64,000 bases of DNA from Lateolabrax maculatus (Eukaryota > Chordata > Actinopteri > Acropomatiformes > Lateolabracidae). Of the stretch, positions 47,220-58,599 are shown piece after piece. The stretch is from positions 6,445,501 through 6,509,500 of the forward strand of contig CM062216.1 of the NCBI GenBank assembly GCA_031216445.1, read 5' to 3'. Each line of letters begins with the position of its first letter. The first letter of the stretch is position 1. The position numbers and the translations under genes were made by a program. The notes beneath the pieces are model-generated. The model saw only the letters and a list, made by a program, of their open reading frames with translations, had not been told where the DNA came from and ran no database searches.

Positions 47220-47576
47220 TTCTTGCAGCTTTTACTTTGAAGGCCCGCGGTTCTCTTCCGGTGTCATGGCGCTCGTTTCGGGGGGGAACTTGACGCTGTA
47301 GGAAGAAGGTGTCCATGATGACAACTTTAAAATACCAACACTAGCGCGACGGGCTGAACTCACCTGCGCGGTCACCTCCGGGTGAAATGTGAGTCCGTCG
47401 TCGCGCGTCTCGGCGTCGGGAGGAAGCTGAGCGGGCTAACGGGAGCGGAGCGGCCATCATGAGCCGTCGCGGCATTTGTTTACATCCCGTCCCGCCGACG
47501 GGCCTGGAGAGGCGTGTAGGCTAACCCGGCTACCCCGCCGCTGCCAGGGGAGCTGTCGTCCTAACAGCCCGCACCA
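47220..47576 (+). promoter_or_regulatory. CpG island and probable non-coding first exon of the RAI1-family gene
   Basis: Dense CpG (GACGCTG, TAGCGCGACGGG, GTCGTCGCGCGTCTCGGCG) against AT-rich flanks marks a promoter. A strong donor, CACCAG then GTGAGG, lies after 47576. Weaker alternatives are GTGAGT at about 47390 and GTAAGA at about 47680. The coding exon starts only 2 bases before its ATG, so at least one upstream non-coding exon is required, and this is the only good candidate. The ATG at 47459 opens no long frame that continues in phase. Confidence 0.5.
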
Positions 47577-47580
47577 GGTG

Positions 47581-47652
47581 AGGACCGGGACCGGGACCAG
47601 GGACCGGGACCAGGGACCGGGGACAGGGGACAGGGGACCGGGGACCGGGGTC
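47581..47652 (+). repeat. G-rich minisatellite, GGGACC-type units
   Basis: About twelve units of six to seven bases (GGGACC, GGGACCA, GGGGACA), giving more than ten runs of three or four G on the plus strand. It lies directly after the proposed first-exon donor. Such sequence can form G-quadruplexes. Confidence 0.85.
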
Positions 47653-48129
47653 GCCCGTCCAAACTGCTGCCGCCTCGGGGGTAAGATCGGCAGCGGCGCT
47701 AACTTTAAAAATGGCAGATTTAACACTTGTTGTGAGTTGGAGCCGCAGTACATCACGTCGCTGTCCACAGGCAGGTCGTGTTACCTGTAGTGTTACTCGT
47801 GGATGGAGCGCAGGACGGGCCTGGACCTGTGAACGTGGACTGTAAGACAGACACTGCTTCCTAACAGAGGAGTGATAATAATATATAAATGAAGAGCAGC
47901 GATAGTGATAGTCTGCCAGCCAGAGCCAGTTGATTTTTTCCCCTTTATGTTGCGGCTGCACAGCACACTGAGGCTGCTTAACACTCCAGTAAAATACATT
48001 CACATTAGTAAAGCAATTTAAATCAGCAAAAACAAGGATTAAAAAAAAAAATTGGTTTCTTTTTCATAGCAATATTTGGTTTAAATACTACATCACACGG
48101 AACAATAAATAAATAAATATACCAGAGCC

Positions 48130-48700
48130 ACAATTAACTATTATTTGCATTGTCAATCAAATGAAATGTCAAGAAATAGTGAAATAATAACCTCACAACT
48201 TCCCAGATGCCAGGGTAACGTCTTCAAACAATTATTACATTTTTTTGTGTAAAAAAACCACCTGATACTCAGTACACAGTGAATTATGACAATGAAAAGT
48301 AACAAGTCCTCTAATTTGAGAAGCTAAAACCAGAGAATGTTTGGCCATTGTTGCTTGAATAAGGACTAATCGATTATTGAAATAGTTGCAGATTACAGTA
48401 TGTTTCTGTCGATCGTTTGATGTGCAAAATGTCCAAAATGTGCAAAAAGATGCAAAACATCTACATACAACATGGCTGCATCTCTTTCAGTTTGGGGGTC
48501 TTGCGATCAGTCTATTAATCGATCAGTCAATCAACAGAAAAACAACCGGCAGAATGGGGCAGTCGTTTTAGCACATTTTCAGTCAACAATAGCAAAAATT
48601 ATCAAACTGAATATCTTCAGGTTTTTGACTTTTGTTTGTATAAAACAAGACATTGTTTTGAATTTTGTACTATTTGACTTACTGGTGAGAAGGGGGTGTA
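48130..48700. repeat. Repeat family B fragments upstream of the RAI1-family coding exon
   Basis: CCACAATTAACTATTATTTG, then GAAGCTAAAACCAGAGAATG, ATTGAAATAGTTGCAGATTA, and CGATCAGTCAATCAACAGAA with TTTTTGACTTTTGTTTGTAT. These seem to be two or three partly inverted copies. Confidence 0.5.
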
Positions 48701-48743
48701 AAATGACAAATCTCAACAATGTTAATATGTGTGTTATGCAGTG

Positions 48744-49876
48744 ATGGAAGTGTCCCCTCAGGATCCATCTCTCATGGCTATGGACCTGTCCAAGGGCTAC
48801 TCAGTCAACCCCCTGACCCGCAGCCACACTGAAGCCATGGACCTGGCGAAGAAACCCGAGTGGTACCACAGACGCCCCCCGAGCTGCAGCACAGAGATCG
48901 CCCCCCCGTACAGATCCAGAGCCTCGTCCTCCTACAACTCCCTGTCCGCGCATCCTGAGCCAGGTGCGCCTGTCCACTGCAGAGACATGGAGCAGGGCCC
49001 GGACTCATTAGGTAACTACATGAACTCGTCACTAGCTCCGGGCCTGGATCTGTACCGCGACGGAGTCCACGGAAACCTGTGGCACCCGGGTTTCTACGGG
49101 CCCGACCAAACCCGCGGCCCAGTTCCCGAAAGCAGCGGCGGAGAGGAGAGCGACAGCGGCTCCGATGTCATCTTCCTGGTTTCCTCGGCGAAGGAGCCGC
49201 TCCTGTGCGCCCCTTTCATCCAAGACAGTGTGAGGCACATTGTGGAGCCCCTGTCCCCGGCTGTGTCCTCACTGGACGAAGGGAGAGGGTGCTATCACCT
49301 ACCTCAGCCTCTGAGCTCACCCAGTCCCGACAGCTCGTACTCGGAAGACTCCTCGGACAGCTCGGTGGACATTCCTGTGCATCACACCCGGCCCGTCGTC
49401 CTCCTGTCAGACCTCAACGCCGTTTACGGCAACCCCGCTGAATCTCCGGTAGATATCTCAAGCGACGACAGCGACGTTATCGAAGTTTCGGTCACTAATG
49501 AAAAGAAGGACAGCGACACCTTTCCTTGCAAGAAAAGTCTGGGGAGGGAAACTCCTCCGCAGAGTGAGGAAGAAAAAGCTCCACCGAGAGAAGTTCGACG
49601 CAGTACCAGAATCAGGAAATCTGTCTCTGAAATGCCTCACTTTACCTGCAGCGCCTCCCGCCACAGCCTGAGGAGACGAGCCAAAAACGACGCCGTGGGT
49701 ATTTATAATGAAAGTTGCGATTCGGATGACATGATGGATTATGCGGTGAGGCTGTTCAGTTCAGACGTGGAGGAGTCTGTAACACAGGCAAATGTGACCC
49801 AGAGAGTGAGCAGTAACTCTGAGGAGTCTGGTGTGGACATCGGGAAGGACAGGAAGTCGCCGCAGAGAGAGTCTCC

Positions 49877-49909
<33 letters not shown>

Positions 49910-50977
49910 GCCTCGCCGCAGAGCGGCGCGCACGAAAAGCGTCAGTCATAAACAAAAGAAGCCCCTCGCCATTCGTAAGGCTAAAACATTAAGAACTGAA
50001 CAGAAACCAAGCCGCAGAATCCCACCGGCGCAGCATCGAAGAAACGTGTCGGCAAACAAAAAAACTGTTGCGAGACGGAAGAAAAAAAGGCGGTCGCAGA
50101 GTGGACCTTCGGCTCACTTTCCTCCCAGTGAGCCAGAAATCAAGCTCAGATATGCAAACATAAAAGAGGGAAAAAAAGAGAAGAAGTCCGGCACTTTTTG
50201 CCCCTTTGTTCACGTGGGGCCGAGGATGTGCACCGTTGTGAACTATCGGGAGGAGGAGGCGACAGTCCGGAGCAGCAGAGGAGGACCGCAGCAGGCGAGG
50301 TCTCTGTCCGGGTTTGTTCCTAATACGTCCTGTTTCCAGCTGGGTCGGTCCAGCCCAGAGGGCAGGTGTCAGGCCGCGCTGCTGTGCTGCCTGTGCGGTC
50401 AGACGGCCAACGCCACGGGCCTCGGTGACCTCCACGGCCCGTACTATCCTACCAGCCAGTCTGCGGACTGCCACAACCAGAACTGCAGGACTGAGCAGGA
50501 GGAGGAGGAACGCGTGCGCAGGCTCGTCAGTAGTCACTCGGTGAATTCCTCCGACGGTGCTCGCGACCGCTCCGCTGTCCAGAGCTTCCTCGAGAGCGAC
50601 GGCCACTCTCTCCCAAAGGTGCCTCTTCATCTGGACGAGTGCTGGATCCACGAGGACTGCGGTATCTGGTCCGCAGGGGTCTTCCTGGTCAGAGGGAAGC
50701 TGTATGGGTTGGAGGAGGCGGCCCGGCTGGCACAAGAAACAGTGCGTGACCACATGTAGAGATTCTACATACACATAGAGATATGTATCAATATGAATAA
50801 ATACTCTTATTAACATTGTGATATTAACTAGGGTAATGTTCGCTGTAATCCGTCCTCCTGTCTGAACCGTTCCCCTCCAATGTACAATCCTCAGTTCTGT
50901 GTGTTCTAATTACACCAGAAGGTTTAGTCAAACTTAATATATGATAATATATATATATATATATATAGATATATATA

Positions 50978-51008
<31 letters not shown>

Positions 51009-53173
51009 ATATATATATATATATATATAGATGAATTGTCTTTGAAATTTCAAAAAATAGTGGAACATGCTGAGCACAACTTCCTAAAAGCTGAGGTGAC
51101 GTCTTCAAATGTCGCACTTTGTCTGGAAAGGCCAAATGATTCATTTTACAGCAATATATGACAAAGAGGAGGCAAATCCCCACATTTGAGGAGCTGGAAC
51201 TACAGAACATTTTTCACTACTTGATTATCAAAAAGGCTGACGATTATTTTCCTGGCGCAGTATAGTCTTTTTTTTTTTCTTTTTTTTTTTAGCTTGCAAT
51301 TCCCTGTTTGGTGTTAAAGTCCTTACACTGCCGCCCAGCAGGAAACAAAAAGAGAGAATTTCAAACTAAAAGGACAGTCAATTTGGAAGATCTGACTGAT
51401 ATGTTGATTTCAGCTGAAGTCTCAAATGCATTGTCACACAAGTGTGTCCCGATCACTTGGATTGGAATTTCTTTGCATTTCCCAGCCAGTATTGACAGGA
51501 GGAACGATTTTTGTGGACAAAATCTGTGTAAATAATCTAATAAAATAGCCTTCAAATAGAGTTTAGTCTAATTTGAATGTATATCAGTGAATTAAAGCAT
51601 TAAATATCAATTTGATTATATTTTACGTGATTCTGCATTACAGATAGCAATGAAAGATCATGAAGAACAGACGCCATGTTTGTTTTATTCTCACTGTGTG
51701 CTTCTGTCTTCAGGTGTGTTCAGCGTGCCAACAAACGGGTGCAATAATGGGATGTTTCCAGAAGGGCTGTCCCCGGAATTATCACTACAGATGTACCATT
51801 CAGTCAGGTACAGAATATATATAAACCTCAATATGTATATAAAGGAATACATTACAAACGGTTATTATCCAGTTGACTTCATTTTAACTGCTGTCACCTT
51901 AACTCTTCGCCCGCCCGTGTAAACTCCGGCTGTGAAAATGATGTTTAAAGTGACGTATCTGTCGAGCTTGAGTCACTTGTTCTTTTCTTACTGGTGTGGG
52001 AAGGCTGTCGTTCTCACTCAGCCGGAAATGACAAATCTTTAAGGACATTTTTCAGGCTGTCGCTTACTCAGATTTTGAAGTCTTGTTTTGCGTGTATGTG
52101 TTTTTCAGGCTGCGTTCTGAACGAGGACAACTTCTCAATTAGATGTCCAGACCACAAGGTAAACAGAACTGAAGTGTGAGGAGCTGCGTGGCCTCTGGGG
52201 GTCACTAGTGCAGCCTTTAAGTTGTTGTGCTGTTTCCATACTAACTGTACGAGTGGTGTAGTATATGCAATGTCAATATGCAAATGTAGCACTGTGTGTA
52301 AAAGGTACAACATGGGCATAAATGTGAAGTGTGAAGACGATGGTCCCCACACGGTCAAAACCTTTTCAAAGTCAGAGGAGCAGCAGCACATTTTAATGAA
52401 TATTAATAATTGTAAAAATAAGATGATAAACTGTGTTTTTAGCACAGACAAAGTGTCAGATGAGGGAGTATGCCATGTGGCCAAAAGTATGTGGTCACCC
52501 CTGTCCACTTTAATCTTGTTTTATAGAAAATGATTATGCCACAGAAATGTATAATTACTGTAAAAACAGCATAGATAGACAGAAAGTCAACAGTGTTTTA
52601 TGTGATTTGTTGGTTAGGGAACCTGTAAATCACATATTTCAGTGCATGAAATTGTAAATTCATGTATTATGTTGTTTTAAATATAAATATGAATTACTAG
52701 ACGGACAGGCGGACACTTATCAAAACAGAGATCCATTTAATTCCTATAAGCTACTGACTGTAAATAATCAAAATGAACTGTATTTTTGTAAACAAACTAA
52801 TGAAAATGAAAGCTGAAAGAACACATTTGCTTGTAGATGTGTTTTGCTCTGAATTTACTGGAAATTTCCAGAAGGCAGAGTGCAGGGTTTGCATTTTTAG
52901 GTATTATGTAGGTTCTGTGGCAGCAGTTTATTGGGGTAAAACAAACAAGTACATTTTTTCTTTATGTTTCCCCAGTATACATGATTTTAAATCCTTTTGT
53001 GTCATATTCAGTACACACTGTACTGTAAACGTTAAAAATATACCTACAATTCACAGGTGCATTTTTGTTTGATGTTAAGCATATAACCAGTTCTACTTTT
53101 TTACCGGCTGATGTGTGTTTATATCCAACAGAACAAATCGTTCACAAGTGTAACCAGACAACACAAGAGATGA
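48744..53173 (+). CDS. Compact RAI1/TCF20-family nuclear protein with extended PHD domain, 727 aa
   Basis: Exons 48744-50741 (666 codons), 51714-51807, 52109-52158 and 53132-53173 join in phase. RAI1 and TCF20 are nucleosome-binding transcription regulators. The C-terminal third matches them: EPEIKLRYANIKEG (about 462-475), CPFVHVGP and CTVVNY, then the extended PHD from CCLCGQTANATGLGDLHGPY (about 547) through HEDCGIWSAGVFLVRGKLYG, CSACQQTGAIMGC, NYHYRC, to NEDNFSIRCPDHK. The spaced Cys/His pairs of the PHD are present. The family is usually near 1,900 aa; this one lacks the long N-terminal part. Other traits: repeated MDLSKG/MDLAKK near the start, two SUMO-interaction-like motifs (142-146 and 245-248), RRSTRIRK, nine CAG codons, and a Lys/Arg-rich stretch. 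The acceptor lies 2 bases before ATG, so the start is firm. Its position after mprip fits a RAI1 relative; orthology is unproved. Confidence 0.85.
49881..49907 (+). repeat. CAG repeat coding for polyglutamine
   Basis: Nine uninterrupted CAG codons in the RAI1-family coding exon, directly before a RPRRRAAR basic block. RAI1 of mammals also carries a polymorphic polyglutamine, but in a different part of the protein. Confidence 0.95.
50947..51030. repeat. AT microsatellite with ATAGAT interruptions
   Basis: (AT)n mixed with GATATA/ATAGAT units over about 84 bases in intron 1 of the RAI1-family coding region. Confidence 0.95.
51035..51265. repeat. Repeat family B fragment
   Basis: GCTGAGGTGACGTCTTCAAA, TTGAGGAGCTGGAACTACAG and CAAAAAGGCTGACGATTATT match the inverse of the family B blocks. 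Confidence 0.5.
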
Positions 53174-53224
53174 CGTGAAGAAGACATGTGGAGGCACTGG
53201 AGGTATTTCAGATTTATCATTTAA

Positions 53225-53400
53225 ACAAGTTTAATCATAGTAGCCTGCAACTGATTAATCGTTTGGGAGAAAATCAATCAGCAACTATTTTGATAATTGA
53301 TTAATCTTTGAAGTCATTTTTCAGTCGAACATTTGATGGTCCTAACTTCTCAAACATGTCACTGCTTTTCTTGGTCTTACATTATAGTGAACTATAAATA
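53225..53400. repeat. Repeat family B fragment
   Basis: GCCTGCAACTGATTAATCG, ATCAGCAACTATTTTGATAA and TTGATTAATCTTTGAAGTCA. The opposite end, TTAATTGACAATAAAA with GTTAGTTGCAGCTCT, appears again at about 53845-53882. Confidence 0.6.
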
Positions 53401-54161
53401 AATATTAGTTTTTAAGACATTTTAAGACTTCGCCTTGTGCTTTAGGATGATTCCCACCCAGGTGGTGCGTCTGCAGCTGTTTGGGGGGCACCTGGAAAGT
53501 AGGGCAGTTCAATTAAAACATATAAATTACATAGAAAATAAAAATAGAAATTACATTTTGAATAAAAACATTTCATCCACATATTGAATCAGCTGCAACA
53601 CCTGAATAATAATACCAATATGTGGTAGAAATAGATGGACAAAAGTGATGGATAAGTGGTTAGAAAGTTAGCTGAAAGTAATGGATAAATGCTTGAAATA
53701 AATTGCTCTGTCCATTAAAGGGTACTTGAATCCATGGCGGGGGTACGGTTGGGAACCACTGCTGTAGGATATCGCAACAGACTCTTCACTTTTTTCTGAC
53801 ATTTTACAGACCAAACGAACAATTGGTCGAGAGAATAATCCGTAGATTAATTGACAATAAAAAATACTGTTAGTTGCAGCTCTACTCTGTCATTAGAAAA
53901 CGTAAACACGCAAAAGAATAAAATTAGTTTATATCCAGATATACATTTCTTCATCTTTAATGTCACTGAATGTCATTTTTTCCAGAAAGATCCATGGATC
54001 TCCTCAGGCTGCGATGGGGTCCGCCTGATTTCAGCCTCAACAGTTTTATAACACTAATTAGAGTTCGAGCAGAAGGAAAACCTTCTCCATCAAAGACAGA
54101 TCAGCCAGGGGCCACTTAAAGATTTTTACATGTGTCTTTGTTTTGTTGTCTTTCTATGGTT

Positions 54162-54162
<1 letters not shown>

Positions 54163-54205
<43 letters not shown>

Positions 54206-54217
54206 CGCGCGCGCACA
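54163..54217. repeat. GT microsatellite running into alternating GC
   Basis: About 18 GT units followed by GCGCGCACGCGCGCGCACA. The whole 55 bases alternate purine and pyrimidine. Confidence 0.95.
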
Positions 54218-55284
54218 TGGAAGTGTGTATGGCTATTTATTCCTCTTCTTGAAGATCCACACTTGGACTAGCCACGTCACAAATACAGTTTATAATTTGA
54301 ACATAATAATTATATTAGAGTTTAAATGAGCTTTATTGATTTGTTGTATAGGATATGGTATCTTTATATAAGGCCACTTCTTTTCTTTCTACAGTTTTTG
54401 TACTACTTTTCTATTACTGTTAGTGCTTCAGTCATCACATAACCAACATAATTTATTTTCATCAAGTTGCATGCGCAGTTGATGTTTGCTACAATGCACT
54501 TTATAGTATAATTTTATTCTATCAGTTGTTATTTATGTCTGTCTGTCTTTTTTACTAAAATTATTTAAATTTAACATAAAGCTGCACTAAGCCAGATTGC
54601 TATATAAAAATATGGAATCTCTGTGTAAATCACAAAGTAGGGCTTCAACAGAGAACATCCCGTCCCCTCTAAGTGAGACCACAAACTGTACATTCACCGT
54701 ATTAATGCAACATTTATTTCTGGTGTCAGGTTTGGATGCTTCTCTGCTCACAGGATGTGGAAACTTAAGATAGAAAAACAGAACAAAATGTCCCAGACAG
54801 CAGCAAGAGTTCATTCCAGAAAAAGATGCAAATACTTCTCTGATTTAAGTCAAAGGGTCAGTCCAACAAAATCACAAAACAGTCACTTACTCCAAGTGGT
54901 CCAATTCAGATTGATGAGGTTATTAGAGCGGAAACAATTAGTGAAATGAATCCACAACTTTCTCAATGATTATTTTAATAACTGCTTGAGTGATAGAGTG
55001 AAAAACAACAAATTCCAGCTTCTCAAATATGAGGATTTGCTGCTGTTGTCTGTATTATAGCATTGTAAATTGAATATTTGAGGTTTGGAGACTGATGGTC
55101 AGACATAACAAACTATTTGAATATGACACTTTGGGTACTTGAGTACAGTTCCCATTGTTTTTGGGCTCTGGGGGATGTAAACAGGAAGTATAATGTTCCA
55201 ATGTGTTTAGTGTGTTAGCTTTGGGCTTTGATATTTTTTGTCTATATTTGTTTACTTTTTTGGCAAATGAGCACAATTAAAAGT

Positions 55285-55450
55285 ATGCAGAATTAGCTTT
55301 TAGTAGCTACTGTTGTACCCATGAATGCACAGACAACTTTCACTGGATTACTTTGATACTGAAGAAAAACGTGAAGTTTCTGGGACAAGTTCCGCAGTTA
55401 TGAGTGTAATTTTGTATGGACGTTTATTTGCGATGAACTTCTGAGATAAT
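55285..55450. repeat. Dispersed repeat family A, copy 4 (inverted)
   Basis: ACTTTGATACTGAAGAAAAA, AGTAGCTACTGTTG, GACAACTTTCACTGGATTAC and CCGCAGTTATGAG match copy 3 in order. Confidence 0.7.
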
Positions 55451-55494
55451 TATATCCTCTGAAAACGTAATTCACACTAAATCTTTTAACATAC

Positions 55495-55495
55495 A

Positions 55496-55531
<36 letters not shown>

Positions 55532-55549
55532 GTGTATATATATATATAT
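55495..55549. repeat. GT/TA microsatellite
   Basis: (GT)n of about 14 units, then mixed TGTATA and (TA)n. Confidence 0.95.
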
Positions 55550-57015
55550 TTAATTTGTTAACACGCAACAGAACTCACTGTGAACCGTTTCCATGATGAA
55601 TCATATTGTACCAATTGTAAAAAATAGTGAACATTCTCCACACTGAAGTCTGTGGATTATCCTCCGCAAATAAAACTAAGTGTAAGTTGGAAAATATGTT
55701 TTTGTGATTTGAGTGAACTGACCCTTTGATTTATTTTAGTTGCCTTGTTGAGCTGAAGTCGCCTAGTGCAGCTTTAACCTTTCATCTCTGTATGAGCTCT
55801 AGTATTTCAGTTCACAAGTTGCGGCAAACGGGCAGTTAAAGCATTAATTGTTTAAAAAACAGAGGGTTTTAATTAAATTATCAGAGTTTGGTTTCATGCC
55901 TGGACTTTTTATTATTTGAGGAATAAAAAGATGATTAATGTTATGTAATAAAAGTCAATAAAACCAAACCGTTGTCTTCCTCTTGAAATGGACAAATAGT
56001 TGTAGAAACCCTGACTTTTGCATTGAACTTCACTCAGTGTTTGTTTTGCAAAGCTCTCAAAAAGCCTTACTACTGTTTGTGCAGATATTGGTATCCACAA
56101 TTGTTATTGCTCCTACACAGGAACAAAATGTTCTTGCTGCAAGAAAACAAAGTGTGTCTGGATTTTGGCAAGTCACCAAATATCTGAAGGGGTTTGTGTG
56201 GTAACAATTCTTGAACAAGCAGAATTACTTTACTCAAGGAAATGTTTCAAACATATATTTAAATCAAATGACATCCCACAACTTCTTGCCATTTTCATGG
56301 TTTTAAGATGCAGTGCAGTCCTGATTGATCTGTTTGTTTTTGGTCTTAGAGGAACAGGCTTGTGAGTTTGTGAACATAAGGTCACAAATTACCAATATGT
56401 TGTAAGACAAAAAAACTACTTTCTTACTTGCATGTATGTGCCTATCTTCCACATGTTTTTCAGGATAACAAGGGCTATTTGAAGATGACAAAATATTTGA
56501 TGTGATTAATATTTGCCTTCAAGATTTATGATGAAATTAGAACAGATAAATAGAGAAAGGTAAACTCAAAATTACAATTGTGTTGTGTAGCAGGCGTTAA
56601 TTCTTTCAGCAAGTATGCTTTAAAATTAAGCAAATTTGATTGGCTCTATGGAAACACCTTGTCCGTCAAACACAGGGGAAATACTATAATTTCTCTCTTT
56701 TGGTTTCTGATTCTTTTTCTCAGAGGAGAACAAAGCAGATACGTAGCTGCAGCAGATGAAAAAATTCCATTTAATGCCAGTTCTTGTTTTTATCAAAGTC
56801 AAACAGCTGAACATGTGGGCAGTGTGCTGCTGCTGCGTTACTAATGCACAACAATTTATTTCTGAGTTGAAATAGTCATTTCTGACTACGGAAATAGTTC
56901 CAACACTTTGCAGTGATTAAAATCTATCTATGGAAATGTTTTACAGCTCCTCAGCGTCACGTCATTATCAGGCTGCCGTGTTGACCTGCGGCAGCATGTG
57001 GAAGGTGTTTCTCAC

Positions 57016-57065
57016 CTCTCTGCGCCACCTTGTTGGACTCAGAATAAACTGGCTGCTCTCACCTG
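57016..57065 (-). CDS. Candidate small minus-strand coding exon, unidentified
   Basis: On the minus strand CTATTACAG precedes a 50-base block, which is followed by the donor GTGAGA. After two bases the open frame reads GESSQFILSPTRWRRE. If the donor is not used, the frame runs on 16 codons to a stop. The incoming phase fits the exon candidate at 59239-59366. I do not recognise the protein, and short blocks like this arise by chance. Confidence 0.25.
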
Positions 57066-57369
57066 CTGTAATAGGTTGGCAGCCAGAGACTGTGTGAGCA
57101 TATTAGAAACTGTTACCATGGCACACAGCAGCTTTTTCATGCAGTGATTCAGAGGAGCAGGTCACAACAGCTGCTGATCAGTCAGATTGTTAAATAAAAG
57201 ATCAAGATACGCTTTTAATCGAAATGAAGGAAAGCTTGTACTTTTCTGAAGATAAATCGACATTTATTTTGATGATCTGTCTTTGTGAGGAATAATCACG
57301 CTGATAAGGAAAGTTGATGAAAACTGGGATCAGATGGTTCATTAATATTCATGTTATTTGCTGACTAAC

Positions 57370-57590
57370 ATGTTTGCAGCCGCCATAGCAACTGTGTGAC
57401 GCTGTATTTGGTGAGACACAGCTGTGGTTTGAGCTAAATGCTAACGTCAGCATTAATTGTAATAACTTTGGTGATCCTCTGACCACCGTCATCAATTACC
57501 ATTTCAATTTGTCCAATACTTTGGTCTAAATACGTGCAAACATTACACCTGCTAATTAGCACATGTCAGCGTGCTAACAAGCTCAATTAC
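57370..57590. repeat. Dispersed repeat family E, copy 2 (inverted)
   Basis: TGATCCTCTGACCACCGTCA, TTTGTCCAATACTTTGGTCT and AAATACGTGCAAAC are the reverse complement of the blocks in 26390-26700. TGCTAATTAGCACATGTCAG and GTGCTAACAAGC extend it. Confidence 0.6.
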
Positions 57591-57599
57591 GATGGCGAA

Positions 57600-58045
57600 C
57601 ATGAGGTGTTTCCAAGCAGCAACCTCCGGGTCTGAAACCACCGCAGAAGTGCCTTAAACCTGCATTCTGTCTAATGGCCACCAGGGGCGGGCTGCAAAAA
57701 GAAGTCCAATTGTATAGAAGTCTATGAGAAAATGACCCTATTCTCACTTGATTTATCACCTCAGTAAACATTTTTCGAAAAAGTTTATGGTCACAGTAAA
57801 CATTCTGGTCACATTTAGACAACAATAGACGATAAAGCAGCGTATGCCTTGACGCTTGATTGACAGGTCGTTACCACGGCGACCGCCAACCAGGATAGAG
57901 GCAGCGCTACCCTCTCCTCCAAATAACGTCACACCTGGCTCCAAAAAACAAGATGGTGACGGCCAAAATCCTGAACTCGCGGCTTCAAAACAGACGTTCA
58001 CCAATCAACGGGTGACGTCTGCTTCTTTTGTACAGTCTATGCATG
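57600..58045 (-). mobile_element. MITE-like element, family D copy 2 (inverted)
   Basis: Inverted relative to 16318-16790: CCTCCGGGTCTGAAACCACC, CAGAAGTGCCTTAAACCTGC, ATGGTGACGGCCAAAATCC, and the end TTCTTTTGTACAGTCTATGC. It shows the right-hand inverted terminus that the 16.3-kb copy starts with. Confidence 0.6.
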
Positions 58046-58174
58046 TTTATCAAAACCAAGAATGCAAAGACCGGGGGAAATGTTTTTGCTAGTCATTCTT
58101 GGAAGAATGAACTCTCAAGGTTACGTGCACACAGAACACTGTTGGCGGTTTGAGATGAAGATGCGTTCTCCGCC

Positions 58175-58402
58175 TAGATTGTATTAAAAAAATTGACGTA
58201 GCAACTGTGACGTCACCCACTGGTTTGTGGACTACTGTTTTTTTTTGGGTCGGCATTTTGGCCGTTGCCATCTTGTTTTTTAAGTGGAGCAAGTGGAGTC
58301 GCCCCCTGCTGGCCATTAGAAAGAATACAGGTTTAAGGCACTTCCACATTGGCTTCACTTTTCAGACCCAGAGACTACGTCCACTTCTTTTATATGGTCT
58401 GT
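58175..58402 (+). mobile_element. MITE-like element, family D copy 3 (internally deleted)
   Basis: Plus orientation: GTGACGTCACCCACTGGTTT, GGCATTTTGGCCGTTGCCAT, GTCGCCCCCTGCTGGCCATT, TTGGCTTCACTTTTCAGACC, and the end CGTCCACTTCTTTTATATGG. Compared with copies 1 and 2 about 200 bases of the middle are missing. Confidence 0.6.
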
Positions 58403-58599
58403 GGTCAAAGTTCTAAGACAAAAATAACACCCAGAAAACAAGTTCACAGCTATTTAAATGTACACAGTCCCATGGATATGCATTGCTACGCCTCTATCCT
58501 GATCAAACCTGTGATGGCACCTACCTGTCACTCAAGGCGGTCACACCCTAAATTATGCATAACTTTAAGCCTTAATATTATTTAAACAGATGAGTGATA

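Larger units (their letters stand above)
53174..57000. other. 3' flank of the RAI1-family gene and intergenic repeats
   Basis: The 3' UTR starts at 53174. A GAG then GTATTT at about 53200 and an acceptor-like TTTTTTCCAG before 53986 could splice a 3' UTR exon, but this is weak. Repeats follow: family B (about 53225-53400, 53780-53890, 54930-55140), family A copy 4, and GT and TA microsatellites. From 55,560 to 56,900 I see no recognisable feature. Confidence 0.5.

Noticed and set aside
47476..48003. ORFs of 104, 103 and 157 aa around the G-rich minisatellite
   Set aside because: Periodic Gly/Pro/Arg sequence made by the tandem repeat; no splice signals or homology.
49079..50816. ORFs of 120 aa (plus) and 275 aa (minus) over the RAI1-family exon
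   Set aside because: Other-frame shadows of a GC-rich coding exon.
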